From: Actinobacteria bacterium 13_1_40CM_66_12
GTDB taxonomy: Bacteria; Chloroflexota; Dormibacteria; Dormibacterales; Dormibacteraceae
Reading direction: 5' to 3'
DNA length: 34,656 bases
Assembly: GCA_001917895.1 (NCBI GenBank)
Contig: MNEW01000031.1
Span: forward strand, 1-34,656
Position numbers and translations under genes: made by a program. The notes beneath the pieces are model-generated. The model was not told the origin of the DNA, made no database searches, and saw nothing but the letters and a program-made list of their open reading frames with translations. This document shows, piece after piece, positions 23,734-31,816 of this stretch (the stretch's first letter is position 1; each line of letters starts with the position of its first letter).

Positions 23734-24455
23734 CCGAGGCGGCGGTTGCGGTCGAGCGCCTCGAGAAGACGCTCGGAAAGAACAGGGTGCTTCGGGGCAT
23801 CTCGTTCTCAGCCCAACCCGGCGAGATCTTCGGCCTGCTCGGCCCGAACGGTGCGGGCAAGACCACCACGCTACGCATCATCAGCACTCTGCTGTCACCG
23901 GACAGCGGAACGGTCGAGCTCCTCGGATTCGACACCCGGAAAGCACCCGAAGAGGTCCGCCGTCGTATCGGAGTCGTCACGGCCGACATCGGCGTGTATC
24001 CACGACTCTCGGCGCGCGAGAACATCGTCTACTTCGCGCGCTTGAGCGAGGTGCGGGAGACGGACCTGAGGCGCCGAGTCGACGCGGTCATCGAGCGCCT
24101 CGACATCGGTTCGTTTGCCGACCAGCGCGCCGAGAGCCTGTCATCGGGGCAAAAGCAGAAAGTTGCGATCGCGCGCGCGATCGTGCACGACCCTCAGGTG
24201 CTCATGTTCGATGAGCCGACCTCCAACCTCGACGTGCTCGCCTCGAGAGAGGTTCGCGAGTTCATGGTCGAGTCGAAGGGCCGGGGCAAATGCGTCATCT
24301 TCTCGACCCACGTCCTGCACGACGCCGAGCGCCTGTGCGACCGCATCACGATCCTCCACGAGGGTCAGGTGGTGGCAAGTGGAACGACCACCGAGGTTAG
24401 AGGCGCCGAGCCTGAGCTGGAAGACGCGTTTCTCGATCTCGTGGGTGCGAAGTAG
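23730..24455 (+). CDS. natA: ABC exporter ATP-binding protein, NatA-like
   Basis: A 241-residue ATPase. Walker A GPNGAGKTTT is at about 38-47, the Q-loop is replaced by VVTADIGVYPRLSARENI, signature LSSGQKQKV at about 136-144, Walker B QVLMFDEPTSNLD at about 157-169, and the H-loop in IFSTHVLHDAERLC. The sequence is closest to NatA (Na+ extrusion) ATPases, though that group includes drug and other exporters. The start is GTG 23730, overlapping the zinc-ribbon gene stop. The stop overlaps natB (TAGTG). Confidence 0.88.
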   Translation: MTEAAVAVERLEKTLGKNRVLRGISFSAQPGEIFGLLGPNGAGKTTTLRIISTLLSPDSGTVELLGFDTRKAPEEVRRRIGVVTADIGVYPRLSARENIVYFARLSEVRETDLRRRVDAVIERLDIGSFADQRAESLSSGQKQKVAIARAIVHDPQVLMFDEPTSNLDVLASREVREFMVESKGRGKCVIFSTHVLHDAERLCDRITILHEGQVVASGTTTEVRGAEPELEDAFLDLVGAK

Positions 24456-25591
24456 TGCGCGCGGCCTGGATCGTCTACAGGAAGGAGCTGATCGAAATCC
24501 TGCGCGACCGCCGCACGCTGATGGCGATCGGGATCGCCGCGCTCGCGACGCCGGTCGTGCTGAGCGTGATCTCTCAGATCGCATCCCGAACCGCGACCCA
24601 GGTGTACACGATCGGCTACACCGGCGACATCCCGGTCGGGCTCGACGTGCTGTTCGAGGCGACGAGCTTGAAGCTCGTGCCTGTGGCCGATCCGGCTGCC
24701 GCCGCCAAACAGCAGGTGGACATCGGGGTGGCTTTCTTGCCCGGCGGCGAGATCGACGAGTACTACGACCCCAGCCGGCAGAGCGCGCAGATCGCGTCCA
24801 CCCGACTGGAGACGATCCTCGGCCAGTACGACGCGGCGCAGGCGGCCGCGGCGCTGAGGACCCGCGGCATCGACCCGGGCATCCTGACCCCGCTCCACCT
24901 GGTCGCCCACCCGCTGAGCTCGCCGGTCCAGGCCGCTTCGAACTCCTTCCTGAGCTTCTTCCTGCCGTACATCCTCATCACGATGATCCTCACCGGCGGC
25001 TTCTCGGCCGCACTCGACAGCACCGCCGGCGAGCGCGAACGCAAGACGCTCGAGAGCCTGCTCCTCACCCCTGCCCCACGGTCGCGCGTGCTGCTGGGAA
25101 AGATCGGGGCAGTCACCACCATCAGCCTCGTGGCGGCGGTGGCGGCCATCGGGTCGATGTTCCTCGCGCTCACTCAGGTCTCGCTGCCAGGGCCTTCCGG
25201 GTCCACGCACATCAGCCTCAGCCCGGTTGCCATTCCGATCATGGTCTGGGTCGCGCTCCTGATCGCAATCAGCTTCAGCTCGGTCACCCTTGCGCTGGGG
25301 ACGCTTGCGAAGTCGTTCCGCCAGGGCCAGGCCTATGTGACTCCGCTGTACTTCATCACCATCTTCCCGGCGTCGATCATCCTGTTCATCCCGGACTTCA
25401 ATCCCAGCCTGGCGTACTACTTGATCCCCATCCTCAACGCGGTCCTGGTCCTGCGGGACGCAATCGTCCACAACACGGTGGTGTGGCCTACGCTCGCGGT
25501 CACCTCGATCAGCCTGGTCGGGACCGGCGCTCTTTCGTGGTATGCGGCGCTCCGGCTTTTCACCCGGGAAGCTCTTTTAACGCGGTCCTAG
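24455..25591 (+). CDS. natB: ABC-2 exporter permease, NatB-like
   Basis: A 378-residue permease. One N-terminal membrane helix (about 20-40, LMAIGIAALATPVVLSVIS) is followed by a long extracytoplasmic domain (about 45-165). Five to six helices then follow, with the hallmark DSTAGERERKTLESLLLTPAPRSRVLLGKI at about 188-217. The ending is RLFTREALLTRS. This is the standard NatB architecture. It couples to natA by a one-base overlap at GTG 24455. Transported ion or molecule unknown; NatAB of Bacillus exports sodium. Confidence 0.87.
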   Translation: MRAAWIVYRKELIEILRDRRTLMAIGIAALATPVVLSVISQIASRTATQVYTIGYTGDIPVGLDVLFEATSLKLVPVADPAAAAKQQVDIGVAFLPGGEIDEYYDPSRQSAQIASTRLETILGQYDAAQAAAALRTRGIDPGILTPLHLVAHPLSSPVQAASNSFLSFFLPYILITMILTGGFSAALDSTAGERERKTLESLLLTPAPRSRVLLGKIGAVTTISLVAAVAAIGSMFLALTQVSLPGPSGSTHISLSPVAIPIMVWVALLIAISFSSVTLALGTLAKSFRQGQAYVTPLYFITIFPASIILFIPDFNPSLAYYLIPILNAVLVLRDAIVHNTVVWPTLAVTSISLVGTGALSWYAALRLFTREALLTRS

Positions 25592-25915
25592 ATGTCGGCC
25601 GCGTGGCAGACTGTGTTTAGAGGAACCTGGATGCAGCGGGACGATCGACCTCGCAGCCTGGAGCGCAAGAGCATGGAGACGATCTTTGCTCCCCTGGACG
25701 ACAACGAGCCACTGCCGCGCGAGCTGATCCAGGAGGCACGCCGCTACCGGGCCCTCGGCAGGCGCGAGCTCGCAGGAGCGCTGTGGTTGCCGGTTTTCGC
25801 AGCGGTGCTCGTGCTGGCCGGATGGGCAAACGTAAACGGGCCGGTCGTGCTCGCCGTCCTGGCCATCCTCCTGATCGGCTTTGTCGCGTTCGCCATGTCC
25901 GGCGAGCGCAAGTAG
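25592..25915 (+). CDS. Small two-helix membrane protein, unknown function
   Basis: ATG 25592 directly follows the natB stop and gives 107 residues. In-frame ATGs at 25631 (preceded by AGAGGAACCTGG) and 25673 are also plausible starts, so the first 13-27 residues are uncertain. The body has a soluble helix (RELIQEARRYRALGRRE) and two closely spaced membrane helices, LWLPVFAAVLVLAGWANV and VVLAVLAILLIGFVAFAM. It looks like an accessory subunit of the NatAB exporter by position only. Confidence 0.6.
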   Translation: MSAAWQTVFRGTWMQRDDRPRSLERKSMETIFAPLDDNEPLPRELIQEARRYRALGRRELAGALWLPVFAAVLVLAGWANVNGPVVLAVLAILLIGFVAFAMSGERK

Positions 25916-25944
25916 CCCCTGAAATAGCCACCGGCCGTCAGGGG
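25916..25944. terminator. CCCCTGA/TCAGGGG hairpin before the thiolase gene
   Basis: CCCCTGA (25916-25922) and TCAGGGG (25938-25944) form a perfect 7-bp stem with a 15-base loop. It begins directly after the stop of the small membrane protein and is followed by an AT-rich TAATAATT and then the thiolase ATG 13 bases later. It is probably the terminator of the natAB operon; the AT-rich part may also serve as a thiolase -10 region. Confidence 0.45.
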
Positions 25945-25957
25945 TAATAATTCGCGC

Positions 25958-27121
25958 ATGACTCAAGCTGTGATCGCTGCGTTGGGCCGCTCCGCGATCG
26001 GCAGGGCTCGCAAAGGCTCCCTCGTCTACGTCCGGCCCGACGACCTCGCGGCTTACGTCGTCACGAAGGTGCTCGACCAGCTGCCACAGCTCGAGCGCTC
26101 GGAGATCGAAGACCTCATCTGCGGCTGCGGGCTGCCCGGCGGCGAGCAGGGGCACAACATCGGACGCGTCGTTTCGATACTGAGCCGGCTCGACGTCCCA
26201 GGCGTCACCGTCAACCGGTACTGCTCGTCTTCGCTGATGACCACGCGGATGGCGGCGCATGCCATCGAGGCCGGTGAAGGCGACGTGTTCCTGTCCGTCG
26301 GAGTCGAATGCGTGTCTCGCTATGGCAGCGGCTATCCCGATGCGCCCGACACGTACAACTCGCGGTTGGTGCCTGGGAACGCCGAGGAGTACCCCGAGAT
26401 CTACATCGCCATGGGCCAGACGGCCGAGAACGTGGCGCGGCGCGAGAAGATCAGCCGTGAGGAGCAGGACCGCTACGCGGTCAAGAGCCAGAATGCGGCG
26501 GTCAAGGCCCGTGACGACGGCTTCTTCGACCGGGAGATCATCCCCGTCCCGCTGCCGAACGGCGAGATGTTCACCAAGGACGACGGCCCGCGTCCGGGCA
26601 CGACCGTCGAGGTGCTGGCGACCCTCAAGCCGGCCTTCCGCGAGGACGGCACGGTCACGGCGGGCAACTCGTGCCCGCTCAACGACGGGGCCGCGGCGGT
26701 GGTGGTCATGTCAGAGCGCAGGGCCAAGGAGCTGGGCATCCAGCCGCTGGCTCGCGTGGTCTCGACCGGGCTGACTGCACTGGAGCCGGAGTTCATGGGG
26801 TTGGGCCCGATCGAAGCTTCGAAGCAGGCGCTCAAGCGCGCGAAGATGACGATCGACGACATCGACATCGTCGAGATCAACGAAGCGTTCGCGGCGCAGG
26901 TCATCCCGTCGGCGCGGGGGATCGGCGTCGACCCCTTCAGCGACAAGCTCAACCCGCACGGCGGCGCGATCGCGCTCGGCCATCCCTTCGGCATGACCGG
27001 GGCTCGCATTCTCTGCACGCTCCTGAACGGCCTCCGTGAGAAGGACAAGACCTACGGGCTGGAGACAATGTGCGTCGGCGGCGGCCAAGGGATGGCCATG
27101 ATCGTGGAGCGCCTGAACTAG
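25958..27121 (+). CDS. Acetyl-CoA C-acyltransferase (thiolase)
   Basis: A 387-residue thiolase that either joins two acetyl-CoA to acetoacetyl-CoA or cleaves 3-ketoacyl-CoA in beta-oxidation. The acylated Cys is in NRYCSSSL (about C89); most relatives read NRFCSSGLQ here. The other active-site elements are VEINEAFAAQVI, the His in GGAIALGHPFGMTGARI, and the second Cys in MCVGGGQGMAMIVERL. Length and ends are complete. No beta-oxidation partner lies in the window, so degradative versus biosynthetic use is open. It stands alone between hairpins on both sides. Confidence 0.92.
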   Translation: MTQAVIAALGRSAIGRARKGSLVYVRPDDLAAYVVTKVLDQLPQLERSEIEDLICGCGLPGGEQGHNIGRVVSILSRLDVPGVTVNRYCSSSLMTTRMAAHAIEAGEGDVFLSVGVECVSRYGSGYPDAPDTYNSRLVPGNAEEYPEIYIAMGQTAENVARREKISREEQDRYAVKSQNAAVKARDDGFFDREIIPVPLPNGEMFTKDDGPRPGTTVEVLATLKPAFREDGTVTAGNSCPLNDGAAAVVVMSERRAKELGIQPLARVVSTGLTALEPEFMGLGPIEASKQALKRAKMTIDDIDIVEINEAFAAQVIPSARGIGVDPFSDKLNPHGGAIALGHPFGMTGARILCTLLNGLREKDKTYGLETMCVGGGQGMAMIVERLN

Positions 27122-27164
27122 AGATTTATGAGGGAGCTGCGCCCATTCCGGTGTATCGATGGGA

Positions 27165-27240
27165 TTGTTCTAGAAGCTGTCTCCCCACCACGACTGGGAG
27201 TTCTATAGAACAAAGTCGCGACCGGGCAAAGCCCGATCGC
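27165..27240. terminator. Two consecutive hairpins between convergent thiolase and marR
   Basis: Hairpin 1 (27165-27213): TTGTTCTA pairs with TAGAACAA, with an inner GAA/TTC and CTCCC/GGGAG and a 10-base loop. It also contains the 12-bp palindrome GTTCTATAGAAC (27200-27211). Hairpin 2 (27218-27240): GCGA-C-CGGGC, loop AAA, GCCCG-A-TCGC, with one mismatch. Together they fill the gap between two convergent genes and probably act as a bidirectional terminator. Confidence 0.55.
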
Positions 27241-27259
27241 CCTAGCCACGCGGGCCCTC

Positions 27260-27712
27260 TTAGAGTTTCGCGGGCTCCGGCGCAGCCTGGCTCAAAGCGT
27301 CGAGGAGCCTGCGCAAAACCTTCGTCAGGGCCGCTCGCTCTTCCGCGGTGAAGTCGGTCAGGATCGCGTCTTCCAGGGATTCACGCGCCTTCTCGGCGCG
27401 TTCGACCGCGACGCGGCCCGCGGGGGTGATCTCCACCAGGTGACGCCGGCGATCGTGCGCGTCGCGGCGCCTGACTGACAGCCCGGCCGCCTCGAGCTCG
27501 TTCAGAAGCAGCACCACGCTGTTCGCGTCGATCAGCAGAGCGGTCTCCAGCTCCTGCTGGGAGACCCCGCCATTGCCATGGTCCCGGACGTAGCCGAGGA
27601 GCAGGAACTGCTTGAGGCGCATGCCCAGCAGCTCCTCCGAGGTGCGCCGGTGCAGGGCCTTGGAGATCTGGGTGATCAACGCCACCAGCCCCGTATTCGA
27701 ACCGCTTTCCAT
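27260..27712 (-). CDS. MarR-family transcriptional regulator
   Basis: A winged-helix regulator of about 150 residues from ATG 27712. In-frame GTG 27721 (with AGGA upstream) and ATG 27772 would add 3 or 20 residues. I prefer the short forms because the longer one would cover the operator-like sites and has no ribosome site. Visible parts are the dimer helix (LVALITQISKALHRRTSEEL), recognition region VSQQELETALLIDANSVVLLLNELEAAGLSVRRRDAHDRRRHLVEIT with the wing DxxDRRRHLV, and a C-terminal dimer helix. It is divergent from the DHA2 efflux gene and probably represses it and itself until a toxic ligand binds. Confidence 0.9.
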   Translation of the reverse strand: MESGSNTGLVALITQISKALHRRTSEELLGMRLKQFLLLGYVRDHGNGGVSQQELETALLIDANSVVLLLNELEAAGLSVRRRDAHDRRRHLVEITPAGRVAVERAEKARESLEDAILTDFTAEERAALTKVLRRLLDALSQAAPEPAKL

Positions 27713-27839
27713 CTTGACCACTTCTGATCCTACCACCAGATGAGAATCATTCCCACCCTTCAGATAATCCATGCAATAAGTATCGTAATGATCCTGTTAT
27801 AGTGATCGTCACGTAAGTTGGTTCGTCTGTGGAGGCGTC
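27713..27839. promoter_or_regulatory. AT-rich divergent promoter region, marR / DHA2 efflux
   Basis: A 127-bp region clearly richer in A/T than its neighbours. A plus-strand -10 candidate, TATAGT (27798-27803), lies about 37 bases before the efflux ATG. GGAGG (27831-27835) is its ribosome site. Repeated TGATC elements flank the -10. I cannot define an exact MarR box. Confidence 0.5.
27741..27755. promoter_or_regulatory. Fur-like 7-1-7 inverted repeat
   Basis: TGAGAATCATTCCCA is a 7-1-7 inverted repeat, with arms TGAGAAT and ATTCCCA matching at 6 of 7 pairs. It resembles the Fur-family consensus TGATAAT-N-ATTATCA. It sits just upstream of the preferred marR start. A single imperfect site in a short region may be chance. 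Confidence 0.3.
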
Positions 27840-29324
27840 ATGAAAATACATTCTTCGGCACTGCGACCCGATAGCCGGCGCTGGCTCGCGCTGATCGTGG
27901 TTTGTTTCGGGCAGCTCATGATCGTTCTCGACTCGACGATCGTGAACGTCGCGCTGCCTTCGATCCAGCGCGACCTGCACTTCAGCCAGGCCGACCTCAC
28001 GTGGGTCGTGAACGCCTACCTGATCACCTACGGGAGCCTTCTCCTGCTGGCTGGACGGGCCGGCGACCTCATCGGCCGCAAGAGGGTGTTCCTCGCCGGG
28101 GTGGTGGTCTTCACGATCGCCTCGGTCCTCAACGGGTTCGCCCCCGACGCCTCGTCGCTGGTGGTCGCCCGCTTCCTTCAGGGCGCCGGTGGTGCGCTCT
28201 CGGCGGGGGTCATCCTCGCCCTCATCGTCACCGGCTTCCCCAAGCCGGTCGAGCGCGCTCAGGCGATGAGCATCTTCACCTTCGTCATCGCCGGCGGCGG
28301 CTCCATCGGCCTGCTCGCGGGCGGGCTGCTGACGGAATCGATCAACTGGCACTGGATCTTTTTCATCAACCTTCCCATCGGTGTGGCGACATTCGTGGCC
28401 GGAGCGGTGCTGATCGACGAGACGGAAGGCATCGGCCTGGGGCGAGGAGTGGACGTCATCGGCTCCATCCTCGTGACCGCGGCGACAGTGCTCGGCGTGT
28501 ACGCGATCGTGACCGCCGCAACCTTCGGTTGGACCTCGGACCACACGATCGGATTTGGCTCCGCTGCGATATTTCTCCTGATCGTCTTCTTCTGGCTCGA
28601 GGCACGTCTCGAGAATCCGATCCTGCCCCTGCGCGTCTTGCGGCTCCGGAGCCTGACCGGCGCCAGCGCCGTGCGGGCGATGCTGGCCACGGGAATGTTC
28701 TCGACGTTCTTCCTTGGCGCGCTCTACCTGCAGCACGTCAAGGGTTACACCGCGCTAGGCACCGGCCTCGCGTTCCTGCCGTCGACCCTCGCGCTCGGCG
28801 TGCTCTCGACCGGGATCACCGCGAGGTTGATGCGGACCTTCGGGCCGCGGGCGCTGCTCATTCCAGGGCTCGCGACCATCACCGCCGCGCTGGCCTTGAT
28901 GGCCACCGCCGACGCGCACGCCGGCTACTTCCCCGGCATCTTCGGCGCGTATCTGCTCTTCGGAATCGGCGCCGGCATGTCGTTCATGCCGCTGATGACG
29001 ATCATGATGGCCGAAGTTCCGATGGCCGATGCCGGTGTTGCATCGGGCATGGCCAACGTCACCATGCAGGTTGGCGCCGCCCTCGGTCTTGCGGGGCTGG
29101 GGACGATCTCCGCCGACCACAGCCGGTCGCTTGCCGCTCAAGGCGAGTCCGTCGTAAGCGCGTTGACTGGCGGTTACGAGCTGGGTTTTGGGATCGCCGC
29201 CGCCTGCGTGGCGACCGCATTGTTGATCGTGATCGTGGCGCTCCGATCCCCCGTCCCGGTTCGGGTGCAGCGACCGATGACCAATCCTGAGCCGGCGAAC
29301 GAGGACGAATCCGAGGCGGCTTAA
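27840..29324 (+). CDS. MFS multidrug efflux pump, DHA2 (EmrB/QacA) family
   Basis: A 494-residue, 14-helix major facilitator. Motifs: LDSTIVNVALPSI in helix 1 (DHA2 motif), WVVNAYLITYGSLLLLAGRAGDLIGRKRVF (motif A, about 56-85), RFLQGAGGAL (motif B), and GGLLTESINWHWIFFINLPIG (motif C, about 163-183). The C-terminal tail after the last helix is polar and acidic (NPEPANEDESEAA). ATG 27840 has GGAGG 5 bases upstream. Regulation by the divergent MarR protein is the usual arrangement. No EmrA-type adaptor is present, which fits a single-membrane cell or a stand-alone pump. It expels cationic or amphiphilic drugs by proton antiport (family knowledge). Confidence 0.92.
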   Translation: MKIHSSALRPDSRRWLALIVVCFGQLMIVLDSTIVNVALPSIQRDLHFSQADLTWVVNAYLITYGSLLLLAGRAGDLIGRKRVFLAGVVVFTIASVLNGFAPDASSLVVARFLQGAGGALSAGVILALIVTGFPKPVERAQAMSIFTFVIAGGGSIGLLAGGLLTESINWHWIFFINLPIGVATFVAGAVLIDETEGIGLGRGVDVIGSILVTAATVLGVYAIVTAATFGWTSDHTIGFGSAAIFLLIVFFWLEARLENPILPLRVLRLRSLTGASAVRAMLATGMFSTFFLGALYLQHVKGYTALGTGLAFLPSTLALGVLSTGITARLMRTFGPRALLIPGLATITAALALMATADAHAGYFPGIFGAYLLFGIGAGMSFMPLMTIMMAEVPMADAGVASGMANVTMQVGAALGLAGLGTISADHSRSLAAQGESVVSALTGGYELGFGIAAACVATALLIVIVALRSPVPVRVQRPMTNPEPANEDESEAA

Positions 29325-29341
29325 AACCCCTGTCCAAGTTG

Positions 29342-29368
29342 AGGGCGCTGCGATTTGCGCGGCGCCTT
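29342..29368. terminator. Bidirectional terminator hairpin after the efflux gene
   Basis: AGGGCGC-T-GCG, loop ATTTG, CGC-G-GCGCCTT: an 11-pair stem with two G-T wobbles, followed on the plus strand by CATTTCTTC. It lies between the efflux stop and the end of the convergent Cys-rich gene, overlapping the stop codon of the latter. Confidence 0.5.
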
Positions 29369-29508
29369 CATTTCTTCTGCTTGTAGAACTTGCAGGGCGG
29401 GGACTCCGCCGTGGTGTGGAAATTCCAGTGCCGGCACCAGGCGAGGCCGTCGAACATGCGGCATGTGCCGCATGTCACCCGGGGGTGCTCGACCGGCGTC
29501 TTCTTCAT
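29368..29508 (-). CDS. 46-residue Cys-rich protein downstream of tryptophan dioxygenase
   Basis: Starts at ATG 29508, 35 bases after the dioxygenase stop, and ends TGA at 29368. The 46 residues contain four cysteines at 13, 16, 25 and 39 (CGTCRMFDGLAWCRHW, then PPCKFY) plus His27 and His31. A CxxC pair with two distant Cys fits a zinc knuckle or a 4Fe-4S site. The head (MKKTPVEHPR) and tail (KFYKQKK) are basic. There is no signal peptide. The reading frame stays open further upstream inside the dioxygenase gene, but only this end looks protein-like. Family not recognised; role unknown. Confidence 0.6.
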   Translation of the reverse strand: MKKTPVEHPRVTCGTCRMFDGLAWCRHWNFHTTAESPPCKFYKQKK

Positions 29509-29543
29509 GTGATGTTCGGGGCGCTCGCCTGAGAAACCGGCCT

Positions 29544-30290
29544 TCACAGCGTCGTGCGTACGTCCCACAGCTCCGGGAAGAAGCGTTTGCCCAGAGTCGT
29601 CCTCAGGTATTCGGCTCCGCTGCTGCCGCCCGTGCCCGGCTTGCCGCCGATTTGCCGCTCGACCATTAGGACGTGCCGGGAGCGCCAGAGCGCGAAGGTT
29701 TCGTCGTGGTCGAGCAACGCCTCGCATAGATCGAACAGGTCGGGGTAACGTTCGCGATCCGTGTAGATGTCGCGAAGCGGCGGGGAGCCCCGCCGCCTGA
29801 CCAGCATCCGGAACGCGTCGGCCAGCGACGGTTCCTCGAGGCGCCTGCGCAGGCGGTTCATCTCGTCCGGTGTCGCCTCGATGCGCGTGAGATACGCGGG
29901 CTCCTTCAACCCCGATACGAACTCGATCTCGCGGAACTGCACCGACTGGAAGCCGCTCGCCGGGGCAAGCTGCGAGCGAAAAGCGAGAAAGTCCTGCGGC
30001 GACATCGTCTCGAGGACCTCGATCTGCTCGACCAGCAGCTTTTCGATCACGCATACGCGGCGCAACAGGTGGCGGGCGTAGAAGATGTCGTCCGCGTCGA
30101 TGCGAGAGCGAGCGCCGACCAACTCGTGCAGCACCACCTTGAACCAGAGCTCGTATGCCTGGTGGGCGACGATGAACAGGAGCTCGTCGTGCTCCTCGCT
30201 CAGGCCCGTCTGCAATTGCAGGAGCTCGAGGAGCCTCAGGTAGGAGCCGTAAGAAAGCCTGCGTCCTTCTTCGCCGAACTGCCGAGACAT
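29544..30290 (-). CDS. kynA: Tryptophan 2,3-dioxygenase
   Basis: Haem enzyme opening L-tryptophan to N-formylkynurenine, the first step of the kynurenine route. Length is 248 residues, at the short end for the family. Conserved parts: LSYGSYLRLLELLQLQ, FIVAHQAYELWFK with the distal His near 43, FREIEFVSG, and WRSRHVLMVERQIGGKPGTGGSSG with the haem-ligand His near 207. The ending RFFPELWDVRTTL is also typical. ATG 30290 overlaps the purH stop (TGATG), so it is translated with the purine genes. No kynureninase or formamidase is in the window. Confidence 0.93.
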   Translation of the reverse strand: MSRQFGEEGRRLSYGSYLRLLELLQLQTGLSEEHDELLFIVAHQAYELWFKVVLHELVGARSRIDADDIFYARHLLRRVCVIEKLLVEQIEVLETMSPQDFLAFRSQLAPASGFQSVQFREIEFVSGLKEPAYLTRIEATPDEMNRLRRRLEEPSLADAFRMLVRRRGSPPLRDIYTDRERYPDLFDLCEALLDHDETFALWRSRHVLMVERQIGGKPGTGGSSGAEYLRTTLGKRFFPELWDVRTTL

Positions 30291-31816
30291 CAGTGCTTGA
30301 AGTGACGGCGGCCCGTTACCACCATCGCGATCTCCGCCGCGTCGGCGGCCGCAATCACCTCATCGTCCTTCAGGGAACCGCCGGGCTGAATCGCAGCTGT
30401 GACGCCGGCGCGGATCCCCTCCTCCAGCCCATCAGAAAACGGAAAGAACGCATCGGACGCCATCACCGCGCCCCGCGCCCGATCGCCCGCGCGCCGAACT
30501 GCGATCTGCACGGCCTCCACTCGTGACATCTGCCCGGCGCCGACGCCGACCGCGGCACAAGCCTTGAAGAGGACGATGGCGTTGGACTTCACATGCTTCA
30601 CAGCGGTCCAGGCTAGACCCAGCTGCTCCCATTCCTGCTCGGTTGGCTGCCGCCGGGTGACCACTGTGCTCGACGAGCGATCGAAGGGCGCTCGGTCCCA
30701 CTCCTGAACCAGAAAGCCGCCTGCGACCGTGCGCACGTCGTAATCGAACAGCCCGCGCCGGCCCGCTTCCGCCGTGAGAACGACCATCCCTTTGCGGCGA
30801 GCAAGCACTTCTACAGCTTCATCAAGCACCGCCGGAGCCACGACCACGTGCGTGACGATCTGGACGATCAGCTCGGCGGTCGAGCGATCCAGCGGCCGGT
30901 TGACCGCGACCACCCCGCCGAAAGCCGACACCTTGTCGCATTCGTAGGCCATCCGATAAGCGGTCGCGATGTCCTCCGCGACCGCCAGGCCGCAGGGGTT
31001 CATGTGCTTGATGATGGCCGCCGCCGGCCGGTCGAAGTCGCTGACGAGCGCGACGGCAGCGGCTGCATCCTGGATGTTGTTGAAGCCGGGCTCCTTGCCC
31101 TGAAGCTGTTTGGCGCCCCCGAGCCCGCCGGGATCGGGACCGAATCGGTAGAAGGCAGCCTCCTGGTGCTCGTTCTCGCCGTACTTGAGCGGCTGGGCCA
31201 GCTGGCCGGCGATGGTTAGCTCAGGTGGGAAGCCGCGGCCGCCCATGGCACGCATGTACGCAGCGATCCACGAGTCGTAAGCCGCCGTGTGCGCGTAAGC
31301 CTCGGCGGCGAGCCGGCGTCTCATCGCCAGGTCGGGACCCACTCCGTGCAGGGCGCCCAACACCTCTGTGTACCGTTCCGGCCTGACCACGACGACGACC
31401 GCTTCGTGGTTCTTGGCGGCGGCCCGAATCATCGCCGGACCCCCGATGTCGATCTGCTCGATCGCATCGTCGAAGGCGACCCCTGGCCGGCTCACGGTCT
31501 CGATGAACGGGTAAAGGTTGCTGCACACCAGGTCGATGGGCGTGATCCCGAGTCCCTCGAGCGCCTCCATGTGCTCGGGCTTGTCGCGCCGAGCCAGCAA
31601 CGCGGCGTGCACAGCCGGGTGCAGGGTTTTGACCCGGCCGTCCATCAGCTCTGGAAAGCCGGTGAGGTCGGTGACCGGGCGCGCGTCGATCGCTCCATCG
31701 AGGATCGCCTTCAGCGTGTTGCCGGTCGCGTACAGCTCGAAACCGAGGCGTTGGAGTCCGCGGGCGAACCCGGTCAGCCCGGTTTTGTCACTGACCGACA
31801 GCAGGGCTCTCGGCAA
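30290..31816 (-). CDS. purH: AICAR transformylase / IMP cyclohydrolase
   Basis: The last two steps of IMP synthesis. Length is 508 residues. The IMP cyclohydrolase part is 1 to about 195 (ALLSVSDKTGL, DGRVKTLHPAVHAALLARR, VCSNLYPF, QIDIGGPAMIRAAAKNH). The AICAR transformylase part follows, with LKYGENEHQ (relatives often have GENPHQ), the catalytic Lys-His of IIKHMNPCG, and ASDAFFPFSDGLEEG. The start is TTG 31816 (TTG CCG AGA GCC CTG CTG), inside the purN 3' end with a 29-base overlap; no ATG fits. Its stop overlaps the dioxygenase ATG. Confidence 0.95.
   Translation of the reverse strand: MPRALLSVSDKTGLTGFARGLQRLGFELYATGNTLKAILDGAIDARPVTDLTGFPELMDGRVKTLHPAVHAALLARRDKPEHMEALEGLGITPIDLVCSNLYPFIETVSRPGVAFDDAIEQIDIGGPAMIRAAAKNHEAVVVVVRPERYTEVLGALHGVGPDLAMRRRLAAEAYAHTAAYDSWIAAYMRAMGGRGFPPELTIAGQLAQPLKYGENEHQEAAFYRFGPDPGGLGGAKQLQGKEPGFNNIQDAAAAVALVSDFDRPAAAIIKHMNPCGLAVAEDIATAYRMAYECDKVSAFGGVVAVNRPLDRSTAELIVQIVTHVVVAPAVLDEAVEVLARRKGMVVLTAEAGRRGLFDYDVRTVAGGFLVQEWDRAPFDRSSSTVVTRRQPTEQEWEQLGLAWTAVKHVKSNAIVLFKACAAVGVGAGQMSRVEAVQIAVRRAGDRARGAVMASDAFFPFSDGLEEGIRAGVTAAIQPGGSLKDDEVIAAADAAEIAMVVTGRRHFKH

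Noticed and set aside
24365..25471. 368-codon minus-strand open frame antisense to natB
   Set aside because: Extremely polar Asp/Arg/Gln-rich translation, no motifs; natB is well supported.
27747..28736. 329-codon minus-strand open frame antisense to the DHA2 pump
   Set aside because: Composition of a complementary-strand artefact and it would erase the marR/efflux promoter region.
31105..31125. CTGTTTGGCGCC resembling the pdxS operator motif
   Set aside because: Inside purH coding sequence, no palindromic partner; taken as chance.
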